A stretch of 64,000 nt of DNA from CAYZWU01 sp964482235. Its GTDB lineage: Bacteria > Planctomycetota > B15-G4 > CAYZWU01. A program made the position numbers and the translations under genes. The notes beneath the pieces were generated by a model, which searched no databases, was not told the origin of the DNA, and saw only the letters and a program-made list of their open reading frames with translations. The stretch spans positions 101,958 through 165,957 of the forward strand of contig CAYZWU010000007.1 of the NCBI GenBank assembly GCA_964482235.1, in the 5' to 3' direction. This document shows, piece by piece, positions 1 to 8,068 of this stretch (positions are counted from its first letter, which is position 1; each line of letters begins with the position of its first letter).

Positions 1-108
1 CAGCTCGAAATCCGCATTGGCAACCGTGTTCTGGGCGAGTGCCTCTCCGCTTCCCAGGATGAAGAGGAACAGGATCAGGCACCCGGCGCCGGCTAGGACT
101 TTTTTCAT
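1..108 (-). CDS. Secreted protein, N-terminal fragment cut by the window edge
   Basis: Only the first 36 codons lie in the window. They begin at an ATG at 108, preceded by a good AGGAGG Shine-Dalgarno at 115-120. The peptide starts with MKK, continues with a hydrophobic core rich in Leu, Ile and Phe, and has an Ala-Leu-Ala-Gln cleavage-like site near residue 25, so it is a classical secretory signal peptide. The mature start (NTVANADFEL) resembles the start of secreted carbohydrate-binding or PEP-CTERM-like proteins, but this is too short to assign. It is read away from the Rrf2 gene and shares a 286-base upstream region with it. Confidence 0.7.
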   Translation of the reverse strand, partial: MKKVLAGAGCLILFLFILGSGEALAQNTVANADFEL

Positions 109-338
109 CAAGAACCTCCTTTGCTGTCTCGTTGAAAGAGCTTCGTACGATGAGGCTTACTACAATAATAATTGCTTTCACGATGTATCGATATCAGGCT
201 CAGGTATTCCTACAATGGTACAGGCTTTTTCACTCCTTGAAAGCACATTAATTATTTTCTCTTCAAAGTCTCGATCCTTCCCGCCCAAAAAGGGGATTCG
301 AAGTTTTTTCTTTACAGGCAAAAGGAGAGAGATCATAC

Positions 339-376
339 TATCTGGATAAACTTATCTATTTATCTAGATTGATAAA
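339..376. promoter_or_regulatory. Candidate operator of the Rrf2 regulator: AT-rich inverted repeats
   Basis: An AT-rich island directly upstream of the Rrf2 gene holds several overlapping inverted repeats in GC-rich surroundings. They are TATC-TG-GATA (339-348), GATAA-AC-TTATC (345-356) and TTTATC-N6-GATAAA (359-376). Rrf2 proteins commonly bind AT-rich dyads near their own promoter. Autoregulation and control of the downstream nap-hao genes are therefore inferred from position and symmetry. No clean -35/-10 pair was identified. Confidence 0.45.
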
Positions 377-394
377 GTTCAATTCCCTGGAAGA

Positions 395-871
395 ATGATA
401 TCACAAACAGCAGAATATGCCTTGCGTGCCGTCATCTGGTTGGCTCACTGTCAGGACAAACCTCAAACGACCGAGCATATTGCAGAAGCCACGAAGGTGC
501 CGGCAGGATATCTGTCCAAGGTGCTGCAGACCCTCGTAAGGTCTGATTTCGTTCGTTCCCAGCGGGGACTGGGCGGCGGTTATGTGCTCACGCGCGATCC
601 GGGCACGCTCACTGTCCTCGACGTGATCAACGCCGTCGATCGGATCCAGCGGATCAAGGAATGCCCCCTGGGTGTCGCGGAACACAAGAATCGGCTCTGT
701 GCCTTGCACTACCGGTTGGATGCTGCGATCTCCTTGATCGAGGACTCCTTCAGGTCGTGCACGATCCTTGATGTCTGCTCGACCTCGGAGATAACAAAGC
801 CTCTCTGCAGCGATCCTGCTTGCGGCGAAGAAGAGACTCCTGAAGAAGAGACCAAAGAAGATGAAGAGTGA
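395..871 (+). CDS. Rrf2-family transcriptional regulator (NsrR/IscR-like)
   Basis: This 158-residue protein is a winged-helix regulator of the Rrf2 family, whose members often sense NO, Fe-S status or redox state through a bound cluster. The N-terminus (SQTAEYALRAVIWLA) and the wing segment SQRGLGGGYVLTR are typical. Cys90 and Cys102 with nearby histidines, in the segment CPLG...HKNRLCALH, are plausible cluster ligands. Further cysteines (122, 128, 138, 143) lie towards an acidic Glu-rich tail, which is unusual. The gene leads the nap-hao cluster and overlaps the next start by 11 bases, so it probably controls the cluster. A nitrosative-stress or NO input would fit the context but is inferred. 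Confidence 0.85.
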   Translation: MISQTAEYALRAVIWLAHCQDKPQTTEHIAEATKVPAGYLSKVLQTLVRSDFVRSQRGLGGGYVLTRDPGTLTVLDVINAVDRIQRIKECPLGVAEHKNRLCALHYRLDAAISLIEDSFRSCTILDVCSTSEITKPLCSDPACGEEETPEEETKEDEE

Positions 872-1610
872 CGGCTCGGATTTTTCACGCAAATCAGCGG
901 GGGGATGGATCGGTTTCCTGATCGGTCCGGCTTTCATCCTCCTGGCCGGTTGGTTTCTGCAGGGTCCCGAACTGGCCGAGATCCCCGAAATCAAGTCCGT
1001 TGTCGTGCGTCCCGAGATGCTCGACACGACCCCGCGCCGCGATATCCTGGGCGATCCTCCCATCATCGAGATCGACGGGTTCGAGCGCACCTGCATGGAC
1101 TGCCACAAGATCTTTCCCGCCAGGGATGATGCTCCGGCCAGTCTGCTGCAGCATCAACATGTCAAGCTCTTTCACGGCATCAATGACCGATGCCGCAACT
1201 GCCATGACGTCAAGGACCGCGACAGGCTCCTGCTCACGAATGGCGAATCGATCCCCTACTCCGATGTCGTACGGCTCTGCGCCCGGTGCCACGGTCCCAC
1301 GTACCGGGACTGGGAACGGGGCATGCACGGCCGGACCAATGGATTCTGGGAGGCGGGCCTGGGGGAGAGGAGGAGGCTGGGCTGCACCGAGTGCCACGAT
1401 CCTCACGATCCGCGGGTTCCGGCCATGGATCCCATGATGCCTCTCCCGTCGCCCAACACCCTTCGCATGAGCCTGCCTTCAGCGGATCCGCACATCGAGC
1501 TCGAGGAGACCGATCCGCTCCGCAGAGCGCTCAGGATCAGCGACGAGAGGTTGGAGAGACGGGAAGCCGAGAAAAAAAGCGGCGAATTCGATGACGAGGT
1601 GGAGTTCTGA
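861..1610 (+). CDS. Membrane-anchored tetraheme cytochrome c
   Basis: The 249-residue protein has one N-terminal membrane segment (about residues 15-33) followed by a periplasmic part with four CxxCH heme motifs starting at Cys78, Cys111, Cys140 and Cys175. The C-terminal 60 residues are charged and heme-free. It starts inside the end of the Rrf2 gene and ends at TGATG, overlapping the following ferredoxin gene by one base, so translation is coupled. Cytochrome, ferredoxin and NrfD-type membrane protein together form a module like those exchanging electrons between quinones and periplasmic enzymes (Nrf, Qrc/Act-like complexes). It probably carries electrons between the NrfD module and the octaheme enzyme. 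It is not a close NrfH, judging by heme spacing. Confidence 0.8.
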   Translation: MKSDGSDFSRKSAGGWIGFLIGPAFILLAGWFLQGPELAEIPEIKSVVVRPEMLDTTPRRDILGDPPIIEIDGFERTCMDCHKIFPARDDAPASLLQHQHVKLFHGINDRCRNCHDVKDRDRLLLTNGESIPYSDVVRLCARCHGPTYRDWERGMHGRTNGFWEAGLGERRRLGCTECHDPHDPRVPAMDPMMPLPSPNTLRMSLPSADPHIELEETDPLRRALRISDERLERREAEKKSGEFDDEVEF

Positions 1611-2674
1611 TGGTTCAGGACAGAGGTCAGGATGAGGGCATGACGAGCGGCGGCGGCACGCCGAAGCCGGGCACCTCCGTGAGCCGCCGGGGTTTCTTTC
1701 GCTTCGTCGGCGGAAGCATGGGCGTCGTTGGAGGGCTGGGAGCCGTGGCTGCCGCGCTGAGCCCGCTGAAGGAGCTCGATCGCTCCGATTTCAGCAGGGA
1801 GAAGTTCCTGCAGAAGCATTACAAGGAGCTCACTCCCGACGAGATGCGGAGCGTTATTCAGCGCATCCGCGCCGAGGTGAAGGAGCGCTACGGAGTCGAT
1901 GCCGCGATCGATGACTTGAAGCCCCTCGACAAGGTCGAGTACGGATACGCGCTCAACCTCGGCCGCTGCATCGGCTGCCGCCGGTGCGTGCACGCCTGCG
2001 TGGCCGAGAACAACCAGAGCCGGAAACCGGAGATCCAGTACATCCGCGTTCTCGAGATGCCGCGCGGCAACGTGGACCTGGAGCGCGGCAATCATCGTTA
2101 CGAGCGTGCCAGGGTCCCGGACGAGAATCACTACTACATGCCGATCCAGTGCCACCAGTGCGCCAAGCCCGCCTGCGTGAAGGTCTGTCCGGTGGAAGCC
2201 ACCTGGCAGGAGCCGGACGGGGTCACGGTGATCGATTACGACTGGTGCATCGGATGCCGATACTGCGAGGCCGCCTGCCCATACTGGGCGCGGCGCTTCA
2301 ACTTCACCCGTCCGGGATTCAACGATCCGAAGAAGGAGATCAATTCGGAGATGAACTACCTCTCCAACCGGCCGCGCAGCCACGGCGTGATGGAGAAGTG
2401 CCACTTCTGCCTGCACCGCACCCGCGCCGGGAAGATGCCGGCCTGCCTCGAGGTCTGCCCCGTGGGCGCCCGGAAGTTCGGCAATCTCCTCGATCCGGAC
2501 AGCGAGGTCTCCCAGGTCCTGAGCAACAAGCACGTCTTCGTGCTCAAGCAGGAGGTGGGGACCATGCCCCGCTTCTTCTACTACTTCGATCAGGAGTATC
2601 CGCGGAGCAAGAAGTCCGCCGGACTCGACGACGCGCCGGGTCCGGATAAGCGTACAGGAGGAGGTCCGGCATGA
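1610..2674 (+). CDS. Tat-exported four-cluster ferredoxin subunit (HybA/DmsB/NrfC-like)
   Basis: The 354-residue iron-sulfur protein begins with a twin-arginine signal (SRRGFFRF near residues 25-32, then a hydrophobic stretch), so it is folded before export and acts in the periplasm. Cysteine groups follow the DmsB/HybA pattern: CIGCRRCVHAC, CHQCAKPACVKVCP, CIGCRYCEAACP and a last group CHFC...CLEVCP. These are consistent with four [4Fe-4S] clusters. Its ATG overlaps the previous stop, and its TGA overlaps the next ATG, so it is one translational unit with the cytochrome and the NrfD-like protein. It should wire the membrane subunit to the heme proteins. Direction of electron flow cannot be read from sequence. 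Confidence 0.88.
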   Translation: MVQDRGQDEGMTSGGGTPKPGTSVSRRGFFRFVGGSMGVVGGLGAVAAALSPLKELDRSDFSREKFLQKHYKELTPDEMRSVIQRIRAEVKERYGVDAAIDDLKPLDKVEYGYALNLGRCIGCRRCVHACVAENNQSRKPEIQYIRVLEMPRGNVDLERGNHRYERARVPDENHYYMPIQCHQCAKPACVKVCPVEATWQEPDGVTVIDYDWCIGCRYCEAACPYWARRFNFTRPGFNDPKKEINSEMNYLSNRPRSHGVMEKCHFCLHRTRAGKMPACLEVCPVGARKFGNLLDPDSEVSQVLSNKHVFVLKQEVGTMPRFFYYFDQEYPRSKKSAGLDDAPGPDKRTGGGPA

Positions 2675-3912
2675 AGGATTACATCCTCTTCCTCTGGCGC
2701 TGCTTCAGCCTGAGCTTCAAGGGAGGCTGGCGATACTATCTCTGGATGTTCTTCCTCACGGTGGCGATTCTGCTCGGTCTCAACGCCTACTGCAAGCAGC
2801 TCGTGAGCGGCCTGCTCGTCACCGGGATGACCGATCATGTTTCCTGGGGAATCTACATCGCGAACTTCACCTTCCTGGTGGGTATGGCGGCCGCCGCCGT
2901 GATGCTCGTCATTCCGGTCTACGTCTACCGAAACCAGAAGCTTCATGATCTCGTGATCTTCGGCGAGCTCTTCGCCGTGGCCTCCATCGTCATGTGCCTG
3001 CTCTTCGTCAACGTCGACCTGGGCCGGCCCGACCGGTTCATGCACATCTTCTGGCGGTTCAACTTTCCCGTCTCCATGCTGACATGGGACGTGGTGGCCC
3101 TCGGAGGATACCTGATCCTGAACCTCCACATCTGCGGCTACCTGATCTATTCCACATACCGCGGCCGCAAGGCGAGCCCGGTTTTCTACATCCCCTTCGT
3201 CTTCATCGCCATCGGGTGGGCGATCAGCATTCACACGGTCACCGCATTCCTCTACGTGGGGCTCGGCGGACGGCCGTTCTGGAACTCCGCCATCATCGCC
3301 CCGCGTTTCCTGGCCTCGGCCTTTGCCGCGGGGCCGGCTTTCATCGTGCTCACGCTTCAGGTGATTCGCAAGTTCACGGACTACAAGGTCACGGACGAAG
3401 CCCTGGCGCTTCTGCGGAACATCATCACCGTGGCCCTGGCGGTCAACATGTTTCTCCTGGGATGCGAGCTTTTCACCGAGTTCTACGGCGAATCCACGCA
3501 CATCGTGTCGATGATCTACCTCTTCTTCGGGCTTCACGGTTTTCACGGACTCGTGCCGTGGATATGGACGGCCATCGCGCTCAACACGGTCGCCCTGATC
3601 ATTCTTATTCTGCCCCTGGCGCGCAAGCTGCACTATCTCAACCTGGCCTGCGTCTTCCTGATCTTCGGCATCTGGATCGAGAAGGGGATGGGGCTGATCG
3701 TTCCGGCATTCATCCCTTCGCCCCTCGGGGAGATCGTCGAATACAATCCCACGCTGAACGAGATACTCGTCTGCGCCGGGATATGGGCCTTCGGGCTTCT
3801 TCTCTACACGATTCTTGTAAGAGTCACGGTTCCCGTGCTGTCGGGTCTGCTCGCATCGAAGGCTGGCGAACAGGACCAAGGCTCGGAATCTTTTCAGTCC
3901 CTATCATCGTAA
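2671..3912 (+). CDS. NrfD/PsrC-family quinone-interacting membrane subunit
   Basis: This 413-residue protein is almost entirely hydrophobic, with about ten predicted transmembrane helices, the size and layout of the NrfD/PsrC/HybB family. These proteins bind menaquinol or menaquinone without heme and pass electrons to a partner ferredoxin. The start overlaps the ferredoxin stop (ATGA). The context (tetraheme cytochrome, Tat ferredoxin, then an octaheme cytochrome 15 bases downstream) suggests it replaces NapC/NrfH/CycB-type tetraheme quinol dehydrogenases as the membrane partner of the HAO-like enzyme. Family assignment is firm; pairing with HAO is inferred from gene order. Confidence 0.87.
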   Translation: MKDYILFLWRCFSLSFKGGWRYYLWMFFLTVAILLGLNAYCKQLVSGLLVTGMTDHVSWGIYIANFTFLVGMAAAAVMLVIPVYVYRNQKLHDLVIFGELFAVASIVMCLLFVNVDLGRPDRFMHIFWRFNFPVSMLTWDVVALGGYLILNLHICGYLIYSTYRGRKASPVFYIPFVFIAIGWAISIHTVTAFLYVGLGGRPFWNSAIIAPRFLASAFAAGPAFIVLTLQVIRKFTDYKVTDEALALLRNIITVALAVNMFLLGCELFTEFYGESTHIVSMIYLFFGLHGFHGLVPWIWTAIALNTVALIILILPLARKLHYLNLACVFLIFGIWIEKGMGLIVPAFIPSPLGEIVEYNPTLNEILVCAGIWAFGLLLYTILVRVTVPVLSGLLASKAGEQDQGSESFQSLSS

Positions 3913-3926
3913 AGGGGGAAGTTTCT

Positions 3927-5408
3927 ATGAAACGAGAAAGTATTGTTGTTCTGAACAGGCATGGATTCTTGATTGCCGCAGTCCTGGCAGCAGTCCTGCT
4001 CGGCGGCGCCGCCACATCGTGGGGTCAGGCGATAGGACTGCCCGATATCAGCAACCAGTCGAAGGAGTGCATCGAGTGCCACAAGAAGGCGGACCCGGTG
4101 GTCTACCAGCAGTGGGGCGAGAGCAAGCACTATCGCGGCAACGTGGGCTGCTTCGAGTGCCATGGCGCCGAGAAGACCGACGTGGACGCCTACGACCATT
4201 ACGGCTTCACCATTGCCGTGCTCGTGACGCCGAAGGACTGCGCCCGCTGCCACAGCAAGGAGGTGGCCGAGTTCGCCTCATCGCACCACTCCAAGGGTGG
4301 ACGGATCCTCGGCTCTCTCGACAACGTCCTGGCGGAGATCGTCGAGGGCGACAACAACATGGTGACTCCCGGCTTCCCCGAGGGGAACTCGGCGGCCGCG
4401 GTGAACGGCTGCTGGCAGTGCCACGGTTCGCAGGTGAAGGTCCTGGCCGGCGGCAAGCTAGACCCGGCCACCTACCCGAACAGCGGCATCGGCCGGATCA
4501 ATCCCGACGGTTCGGAAGGATCGTGCAACGCCTGCCACACGCGGCACGTCTTCTCGGCCGCCCAGGCACGCCACCCGGACACGTGCGGCAAGTGCCACCT
4601 CGGTCCCGACCACCCCCAGAAGGAGATTTACGAGGAGTCGAAGCACGGCATCCTCTTCTTCTCCAACGTCAACAAGATGAACATGGACTCCAACAAATGG
4701 ATCGTCGCGGAAGACTACTGGGCCGCTCCGAACTGCGCCACGTGCCACATGTCGGCCACCAAGACCCAGCCCGTGACCCATGACATCGGGATGCGGATCA
4801 GCTGGAACAACAGGCCGCCCGTCTCCGTCAGGCCCGAGGATTCGGACAAGAAGATGGGCCTGCCCGGAGCCAACGTGCCGTGGCAGGTGCGCCGCAACAA
4901 CATGCACGACGTCTGCCTGAATTGCCACAGCGAGGACTGGGTCGGCAACTTCTACATCCAGTACGACGCGCTCGTTACCCTCTACAACGAGAAGTTCGCC
5001 AAGCCCGGCGCCGAGCTCTATGCCCTGGCCAAGCCGCTCAGGGCCGTTCAGGCGCCCTTCGCCAATGCCGTCGACTGGTCGTGGTGGGAGCTCTGGCACC
5101 ACGAAGGCCGCCGCGCCCGCCACGCCGCCGCCATGATGGCGCCCGATTACACGCACTGGCACGGCACCTACGACATTGCCAAGACCTTCTACACCCATTA
5201 CGTCCCCGAGCTGCGAGAGCTGATCGAGGCCAACATCCATTCCAGCGATTCCGCCAAGGTCGAGGGAGCGAAGAAGCTCAAGGCCAAGCTCGACGAGGTG
5301 CTCAACAGGGACAGCCACAAGTGGTTCCTCGGCAAGATGGATCCCGAGGAGAAGGCCCGCCGGGCCAAGGCGGCCGCAGAGTTCAAGAAGCGTTACGGGA
5401 AGCACTGA
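3927..5408 (+). CDS. hao: Octaheme cytochrome c of the hydroxylamine oxidoreductase (HAO) family
   Basis: The 493-residue protein has a signal peptide (about residues 1-33) and exactly eight CxxCH motifs, at Cys48, 75, 105, 162, 200, 220, 270 and 330. The segments around the seventh heme (CATCHMS followed by VTHDIG and ISWNNRPPVS) and HHEGRRARHAAAMMAPDYTHWHG (residues 391-413) match the HAO family. The fourth heme (Cys162) would be the catalytic P460-type site, and Tyr408 is a candidate for the cross-linking tyrosine. Family members oxidise hydroxylamine, NO-related species or hydrazine, or run in reverse and reduce nitrite in Campylobacterota. The start at 3927 follows AAAGGGGGAA. Its place between an NrfD module and napDA favours nitrite reduction to hydroxylamine or ammonium, but oxidation is not excluded. 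Confidence 0.85.
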   Translation: MKRESIVVLNRHGFLIAAVLAAVLLGGAATSWGQAIGLPDISNQSKECIECHKKADPVVYQQWGESKHYRGNVGCFECHGAEKTDVDAYDHYGFTIAVLVTPKDCARCHSKEVAEFASSHHSKGGRILGSLDNVLAEIVEGDNNMVTPGFPEGNSAAAVNGCWQCHGSQVKVLAGGKLDPATYPNSGIGRINPDGSEGSCNACHTRHVFSAAQARHPDTCGKCHLGPDHPQKEIYEESKHGILFFSNVNKMNMDSNKWIVAEDYWAAPNCATCHMSATKTQPVTHDIGMRISWNNRPPVSVRPEDSDKKMGLPGANVPWQVRRNNMHDVCLNCHSEDWVGNFYIQYDALVTLYNEKFAKPGAELYALAKPLRAVQAPFANAVDWSWWELWHHEGRRARHAAAMMAPDYTHWHGTYDIAKTFYTHYVPELRELIEANIHSSDSAKVEGAKKLKAKLDEVLNRDSHKWFLGKMDPEEKARRAKAAAEFKKRYGKH

Positions 5409-5444
5409 TCCCCGGGCGCGGAGAACATTGAAAGACGAATACTC

Positions 5445-5717
5445 ATGTCTGTGATCGGCGCATTCGTAAGAATTGATCCCTCGGATATCGAGGGGACACG
5501 CGAGAAGCTCACCGCTCTTCAAGGGGTCGAGACCTTCGACCTCGACGAACCGGGCAAGGTGGGGCTCGTGATCGAGGCGGACGATCTGGACCAAGGCCAC
5601 GCGATACTCACCCGGGACGTCAAGGGCATCGACGGCGTCCTGGGTGTGTGGCCCGTCTACGTTCATGATGAAGGTGATCAGGAAAAAGCACGGCAGGCAG
5701 TGAACAAGACTGTCTGA
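5445..5717 (+). CDS. napD: NapD-type chaperone of the nitrate reductase NapA
   Basis: The 90-residue cytoplasmic protein has the NapD ferredoxin-like fold signature: an N-terminal MSVIGAFVRIDP strand, a Val-Glu-Thr-Phe central strand and a hydrophobic third strand. NapD binds the twin-arginine signal of NapA and holds back export until the molybdenum cofactor is inserted. It lies 24 bases upstream of napA, which carries such a signal, and in the same operon. Length is typical for the family. Confidence 0.88.
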   Translation: MSVIGAFVRIDPSDIEGTREKLTALQGVETFDLDEPGKVGLVIEADDLDQGHAILTRDVKGIDGVLGVWPVYVHDEGDQEKARQAVNKTV

Positions 5718-5741
5718 TGCCTGTGGAAAGGATATGAGATT

Positions 5742-8057
5742 ATGGAAACAACCCGTCGCGATTTCATAAAGGCCGCCGCCATGACGGCTGTCGCCTCGGT
5801 AGCCGGCGGTCCGGCTGTGGCCGGGGTGTTCCAGTCGACCGATTCGGTCACGTGGCACAAATCGGTCTGCCGCTTCTGCGGCACGGGCTGCGGTGTCATG
5901 CTGGGCATGAAGGGAGACAGGCTCGTTGCGCTGCGCGGCGATCCCAAGCATCCCACGACCAAGGGGCTGGTCTGCGCCAAGGCGCTGTTCCTCCCCAGGA
6001 TCGTTCATTCGAAGGACCGCCTCAAGCATCCCATGGCCCTCCGGAACGGCAAGTACGAGCGCATCGGCTGGGAAGAGGCCATGGAGATGGTGGCCGACCG
6101 CTTCGCCGGAGCGATCAAGAAGCATGGACCGGACAGCGTGGCGTACTACGGCTCCGGGCAGGCTCTCTCCGAGGAGAGCTACGTGGCGAACCGCCTCTTC
6201 AAGGGCGGTATCGGCACGAACAACGTGGAAGGCAACCCCAGGCTCTGCATGGCCAGCGCCGTGGGTGGGTACGTGACCTCTTTCGGCAAGGACGAGCCGA
6301 TGGGGTCGTACGACGACATCGACTCCGCGCGCGTCTTTTTCCTCATCGGTTCCAACACGGCCGAGTGCCACCCCGTCATCTTCGATCAGATCATGGCGCG
6401 CAAGCAGAAGAACCGCGACGTGCTGGTGATCGTCTGCGATCCGCGCAAGAGCCCGATCTGCACAATTGCCGACATCCATCTCGATCCCGTACCGGGTTAC
6501 GACCTGGCCGTCTTCCATGCCATGGCCCACGTGATCATCAAGGAGAAGCGGCACAATCCGGAGTTCATCGATCAGCACGTCCAGTTCAAGATCGTGAAGG
6601 ACGGCAAGCCGGCCAAGGTCGGTTTCGACGAGTACGTCAAGTTCCTCGACAACTTCGCGCCGGAGCTGGTGGAGATGTCCACCGGCGTGCAGGCCGACAG
6701 GATCAGGGAAGCGGCGCGTCTCTTCGCGCACGGCCCGACCATGTCGTTCTGGACCATGGGGCTCAACCAGCGCATCACCGGCGTCTGGGCCAACAACCTG
6801 ATCCACAACCTGCACCTGATCACCGGGCAGATCTGCAAGCCGGGCGCCACGCCCTTCTCGCTCACCGGGCAGCCCAACGCCTGCGGCGGCGTCCGCGACA
6901 CCGGTTCGCTCTGCCACATCCTGCCCTACGGCCGCGTGGTGAAGAAGGCCGAGCACCGGGCCCAGATGGAGAAGCTTTGGGGCGCGAAGCCGGGCACGAT
7001 CAAGCCGGCTCCGGGCCTCAACACGATCGAGATGTTCCGCGCCCTCGGAAAGGACGACGTCAAGGCTATGCTCGTCCTGACGACCAATCCCGGGCACTCG
7101 CTGCCGAACCTGACGCCCTACCGGGACGCCATGGCAAAGGAGCGCCCCGGAAAACCCTTCGTGGTGGTTCTCGACTCCTATCCCACCAAGACCACGGAGA
7201 TCGCGGACCTCGTGCTGCCTGCGGCGATGTGGAGCGAGAAGGACGGCGTCTTCGGAATGTCAGAGCGCCGCTACCAGTACCAGCCGAAGCTCAAGAAAGC
7301 GCCCGGCGAGGCGCGCCCCGATCTCGACATCCTGTTCGATCTCGCAGCGCGGCTCGAGCGGCGCGGCGTCATCCCCAAGGGGTACATCTCCTCGAAGTTC
7401 AAGAACTCCGACGAGGTGTGGGACGAGATGCGCGTGGCCTCGAAGGACACGGCGTACGATTTCATGGGCATGACCCGGGAGCGGCTGAAGAAAAAACGCG
7501 GCATCCGGTGGCCCAATCCCCACGAGAAGCATCTCGGCACGTCGCGGCGCTTCGTGAAGGGCGACGATCCTCTGCTGGACAGCGGTCCCTACGCCGACAC
7601 GTCGCTGATCGAGGGCGATGTGAAGTTCTATGCCGCGCCCGACTGCCGCGCCACGGTCTGGCTGAGGCCGGCCAAGCCTCCTGCCGAACCGGTTGACAAG
7701 GACTACCCGATCGTCATGTCCACGGGGCGTGTTCTCGAGCACTGGCACACCGGCACGATGACGATGAGGGCCAGGGAACTGAGGCTCGCGCAGCCCGAGT
7801 GCTACGTGGAGATTCACCCCGACGATGCGAAGAAGTACGGCATCCGCTCGGGCAACATGATCAAGATCACCTCCCGCCGCGGCGAGGCGGTGGTCAAGGC
7901 CCGCGTGGTCGATGTGCCGCGGCCCGGCATGATTTTCGTGCCGTGGCACTGGGAAGACAAGGACAGCCTGATCAACAGGGTCACCATCGATGCGTACGAT
8001 CCCGGCTCGAAGCAGCCGGAGTTCAAGGTCTGTGCGGTGAAGATCGCCAAAGTCTGA
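5742..8057 (+). CDS. napA: Periplasmic nitrate reductase catalytic subunit
   Basis: The 771-residue molybdoenzyme has a twin-arginine signal (TTRRDFIKAAAM), then the N-terminal [4Fe-4S] ligands Cys43, Cys46, Cys50 and Cys78 (CRFCGTGCG ... GLVCAK). Cys169 in EGNPRLCMASA is the expected molybdenum ligand. Later segments fit bis-MGD binding (for example GLNQRITGVWANNLIH and the C-terminal VMSTGRVLEHWHTGTMT). Length is close to the monomeric NapA of sulfate reducers. It reduces nitrate to nitrite in the periplasm. Upstream napD, downstream napGH and the molybdenum-cofactor genes all support the call over assimilatory NasA, which is cytoplasmic and lacks a Tat signal. Confidence 0.95.
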   Translation: METTRRDFIKAAAMTAVASVAGGPAVAGVFQSTDSVTWHKSVCRFCGTGCGVMLGMKGDRLVALRGDPKHPTTKGLVCAKALFLPRIVHSKDRLKHPMALRNGKYERIGWEEAMEMVADRFAGAIKKHGPDSVAYYGSGQALSEESYVANRLFKGGIGTNNVEGNPRLCMASAVGGYVTSFGKDEPMGSYDDIDSARVFFLIGSNTAECHPVIFDQIMARKQKNRDVLVIVCDPRKSPICTIADIHLDPVPGYDLAVFHAMAHVIIKEKRHNPEFIDQHVQFKIVKDGKPAKVGFDEYVKFLDNFAPELVEMSTGVQADRIREAARLFAHGPTMSFWTMGLNQRITGVWANNLIHNLHLITGQICKPGATPFSLTGQPNACGGVRDTGSLCHILPYGRVVKKAEHRAQMEKLWGAKPGTIKPAPGLNTIEMFRALGKDDVKAMLVLTTNPGHSLPNLTPYRDAMAKERPGKPFVVVLDSYPTKTTEIADLVLPAAMWSEKDGVFGMSERRYQYQPKLKKAPGEARPDLDILFDLAARLERRGVIPKGYISSKFKNSDEVWDEMRVASKDTAYDFMGMTRERLKKKRGIRWPNPHEKHLGTSRRFVKGDDPLLDSGPYADTSLIEGDVKFYAAPDCRATVWLRPAKPPAEPVDKDYPIVMSTGRVLEHWHTGTMTMRARELRLAQPECYVEIHPDDAKKYGIRSGNMIKITSRRGEAVVKARVVDVPRPGMIFVPWHWEDKDSLINRVTIDAYDPGSKQPEFKVCAVKIAKV

Positions 8058-8068
8058 GGAGGACGATC

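Noticed and set aside
4458..7097. An 879-codon open frame on the minus strand opposite hao, napD and napA
   Set aside because: Its product is Val/Leu/Arg/His-rich without domain motifs, and the plus strand encodes clear HAO, NapD and NapA proteins. It results from high GC third positions.
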